54,366 bases of DNA from Streptomyces sp. NBRC 110028 (lineage in GTDB: Bacteria > Actinomycetota > Actinomycetes > Streptomycetales > Streptomycetaceae). Shown here piece after piece: positions 52,960 through 54,366 of this stretch. The DNA lies in contig NZ_BBUZ01000051.1 of the NCBI RefSeq assembly GCF_001417735.1, positions 1 through 54,366 of the forward strand. The letters run 5' to 3'. The notes beneath the pieces were generated by a model. That model did not search any database and was not told the origin of the DNA. It saw only the letters and a list, made by a program, of their open reading frames with translations. The position numbers were made by a program, and so were the translations under genes. Position 1 is the stretch's first letter, and every line of letters starts with the position of its first letter.

Positions 52960-54246
52960 TTGACCGAAAAAGCGCCTACGGCTCCGCAGTTCGCCCCGGC
53001 CCGCCCGTCGCCGCCGCCGCCGAACCGTTTGAGCGCCGCGGTGGACAACGCACTCGCCCGTCCCGCGGCGCAGCAACCGCAGTGGTCCGACGCCGAGGCC
53101 GTGCACCGGGTGCGGACCGTACTGGAGAGCGTGGCGCCGGTGGTCCGCGTCGAGGAGGTGGATCGACTGCGGGCCCATCTGGCCGCCGTGGCAGGCGGCC
53201 GCGCGTTCCTGCTCCAGGGTGGTGATTGTGCCGAGACCTTCGCGGAGACCACTGAGCGGTACATCGCGGGCACCGTCCACACCCTGTCACGGATGACCGC
53301 GGTGCTCACCGCCGCCGGCCGGCTGCCGGTGGTCACACTGGGCCGGATGGCCGGGCAGTACGGGAAACCGCGCTCGGCTCCCCTGGACCCGTCGGGTCTG
53401 CCCAGCTATCGGGGCGATATCGTCAACGCGGTCGAGGCGACCGCCGAAGCCCGCGCCCCCGACCCGGACCGGATGGTCCGCGCCTACGTCAACTCCAAAG
53501 CCGCGATGGCCGTGGTGAACGCACTGCTCGCCACGGGAGCGGCCGGGCCGACCGAGCGGGCTCTGGCGGGCAGCGGGCTCTTCACCAGCCATGAGGCCCT
53601 GTTGCTGGACTACGAGCGCGCCATGCTGCGCGTGGACGGCCGCGACCCGGACGCGCCGAAGCTGTATGACCTGTCCTCACACTTCCTGTGGATCGGCGAG
53701 CGGACCCGGCAATTGGACGGGGCACACATCGCCTTCGCCGAGCTGCTGGCCAACCCGGTCGGGATCAAGATAGGCCCGACGACCACGCCGGAGCGGGCCG
53801 TCGAATACGTTGAGCGGCTCGACCCGCACAGGGAGGCAGGCAGGCTGACCCTCATCAGCCGGATGGGCAGCGCCCAGGTACACCAGGTGTTACCGCCGAT
53901 CGTGGAGAAGGTCACCGCGTCCGGCCATACGGTCCTCTGGCAGTGCGACCCGATGCACGGCAACACGGTGACGTCCGGCAGCGGCTACAAGACCCGGCAC
54001 TTCGACCACATCCTCAGCGAGGTCCGTGCCTTCTTCGAGGTACACCGCGCGCTGGGCACGCACCCCGGGGGGCTGCACGTGGAACTCACCGGTGGCGATG
54101 TGACCGAGTGCCTCGGTGGCGCACAGCGGATATCCCCCGCCGATCTGCACCAGCGATACGAGACCGCCTGCGACCCCCGGCTCAATCGGACGCAGTCCCT
54201 CGAACTCGCCTCCCTCGTCGCCGAGATGCTGCACCCACGGCCCTGA
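52960..54246 (+). CDS. Class II 3-deoxy-7-phosphoheptulonate (DAHP) synthase
   Basis: The 428-aa plant-type (AroA class II) enzyme starts the shikimate pathway from PEP and erythrose-4-phosphate. Motifs include FLLQGGDCAETF, VVTLGRMAGQYGKPRS, FTSHEALLLDYE, SHFLWIGERTRQ, VGIKIGPTT, LISRMGS and WQCDPMHGNT. TTG 52960, after GAGGGGG, is the best start. A cluster-specific copy would raise flux to chorismate for the lyase at 29824 and might escape normal feedback control. Residue 311 is a TTA codon (53890-53892). It could be hyg27 by order, but I am not sure of that number. Confidence 0.93.
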   Translation: MTEKAPTAPQFAPARPSPPPPNRLSAAVDNALARPAAQQPQWSDAEAVHRVRTVLESVAPVVRVEEVDRLRAHLAAVAGGRAFLLQGGDCAETFAETTERYIAGTVHTLSRMTAVLTAAGRLPVVTLGRMAGQYGKPRSAPLDPSGLPSYRGDIVNAVEATAEARAPDPDRMVRAYVNSKAAMAVVNALLATGAAGPTERALAGSGLFTSHEALLLDYERAMLRVDGRDPDAPKLYDLSSHFLWIGERTRQLDGAHIAFAELLANPVGIKIGPTTTPERAVEYVERLDPHREAGRLTLISRMGSAQVHQVLPPIVEKVTASGHTVLWQCDPMHGNTVTSGSGYKTRHFDHILSEVRAFFEVHRALGTHPGGLHVELTGGDVTECLGGAQRISPADLHQRYETACDPRLNRTQSLELASLVAEMLHPRP

Positions 54247-54338
54247 CATTGCGAACGGCCCGCACCGGGACGCGAGAAGCCATCGGGGCCGCCGGGAAAC
54301 ATGAGATACGCCCCTCGGCGGTTAGGATGGGGTGTCTT

Positions 54339-54366
54339 ATGACTGCCACTCTCGTCGCCAAGGGTC
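54339..54366 (+). CDS. Start of a probable ABC-F ATPase gene (partial)
   Basis: Only the first nine codons are present (MTATLVAKG), after AGGATGGGG. This N terminus is like that of many Streptomyces ABC-F proteins, some of which protect ribosomes against macrolides and PTC inhibitors. The call rests on nine residues and on the context of an antibiotic cluster. Confidence 0.4.

Noticed and set aside
29824..54246. A201A-type cluster
   Set aside because: A201A shares the hexofuranose and methylcinnamate parts but has an aminonucleoside, not an aminocyclitol. Inositol-phosphate synthase, inositol dehydrogenase and the PobA-like 3-hydroxylase point to hygromycin A.
1..54366. tRNA, rRNA, CRISPR arrays, integrases or attachment sites
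   Set aside because: None seen on reading; the inverted repeats found are terminators, a MITE and IS ends. A tRNAscan/Infernal run would settle this.

Overview
The window is high-GC actinomycete DNA, almost certainly Streptomyces: GC-rich third positions, GTG/TTG starts, translationally coupled operons and rare TTA codons. It is secondary-metabolite DNA from end to end. The main reading is that two antibiotic clusters for 50S-subunit inhibitors lie side by side.

Region 1 (1-23852) matches one arm of an oleandomycin-type macrolide cluster in gene content and order. It begins with the 5' part of a type I PKS on the minus strand: a KSQ-AT(malonyl)-ACP loading module, then KS-AT(methylmalonyl)-KR(B2)-ACP, then a second extension KS that runs off the window. 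Next come a secreted GH3 glucosidase (oleR), a sugar 3-aminotransferase (oleN2) and the macrolide-inactivating glucosyltransferase (oleI). A minus-strand deoxysugar operon follows (oleL-S-E-U-N1, then oleT) and a short plus-strand pair (oleV-oleW). Together these supply dTDP-D-desosamine and dTDP-L-oleandrose precursors. oleI with oleR forms a mask-and-reactivate self-resistance loop.

Region 2 (23853-25708) is a junction: a decayed IS with a broken DDE transposase, terminator-like hairpins and no intact gene. The genes on both sides (oleW and an XRE/NB-ARC regulator) end towards it, and both look shorter than their families.

Region 3 (25709-54366) matches the hygromycin A cluster. It has regulators (XRE/NB-ARC, StrR-like) and a PobA-like hydroxylase. 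DAHP synthase and chorismate lyase supply 4-hydroxybenzoate. An AMP ligase, two ACPs, two KS-like proteins, a discrete acyltransferase, a ketoreductase and a MaoC-type dehydratase extend it to the alpha-methylcinnamoyl unit. Inositol-phosphate synthase, inositol dehydrogenase, an aminotransferase and a HAD phosphatase make the aminocyclitol. An FkbM methyltransferase and an amidohydrolase are linked to its methylene bridge. GDP-mannose dehydratase, GDP-fucose synthase, an RGP-type mutase and a glycosyltransferase make and attach the fucofuranose. A BtrH-like protein is the candidate amide-forming enzyme, and an MFS pump, an SDR and a small P-loop phosphotransferase provide export, final oxidation and self-resistance. 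The start of a probable ABC-F gene is at the right edge. hyg numbers are assigned from memory of the published cluster by gene order; ole names come from family recognition and synteny.

The most notable point is the adjacency itself. A macrolide of the exit tunnel and a peptidyl-transferase-centre inhibitor appear to be encoded together, each with its own resistance gene. Other points of interest are KS-like proteins lacking the catalytic Cys, a 158-bp MITE-like insertion at the oleN1 stop codon, a 585-bp near-identical repeat between two KS domains, a StrR-box-like operator, and TTA codons in both clusters.
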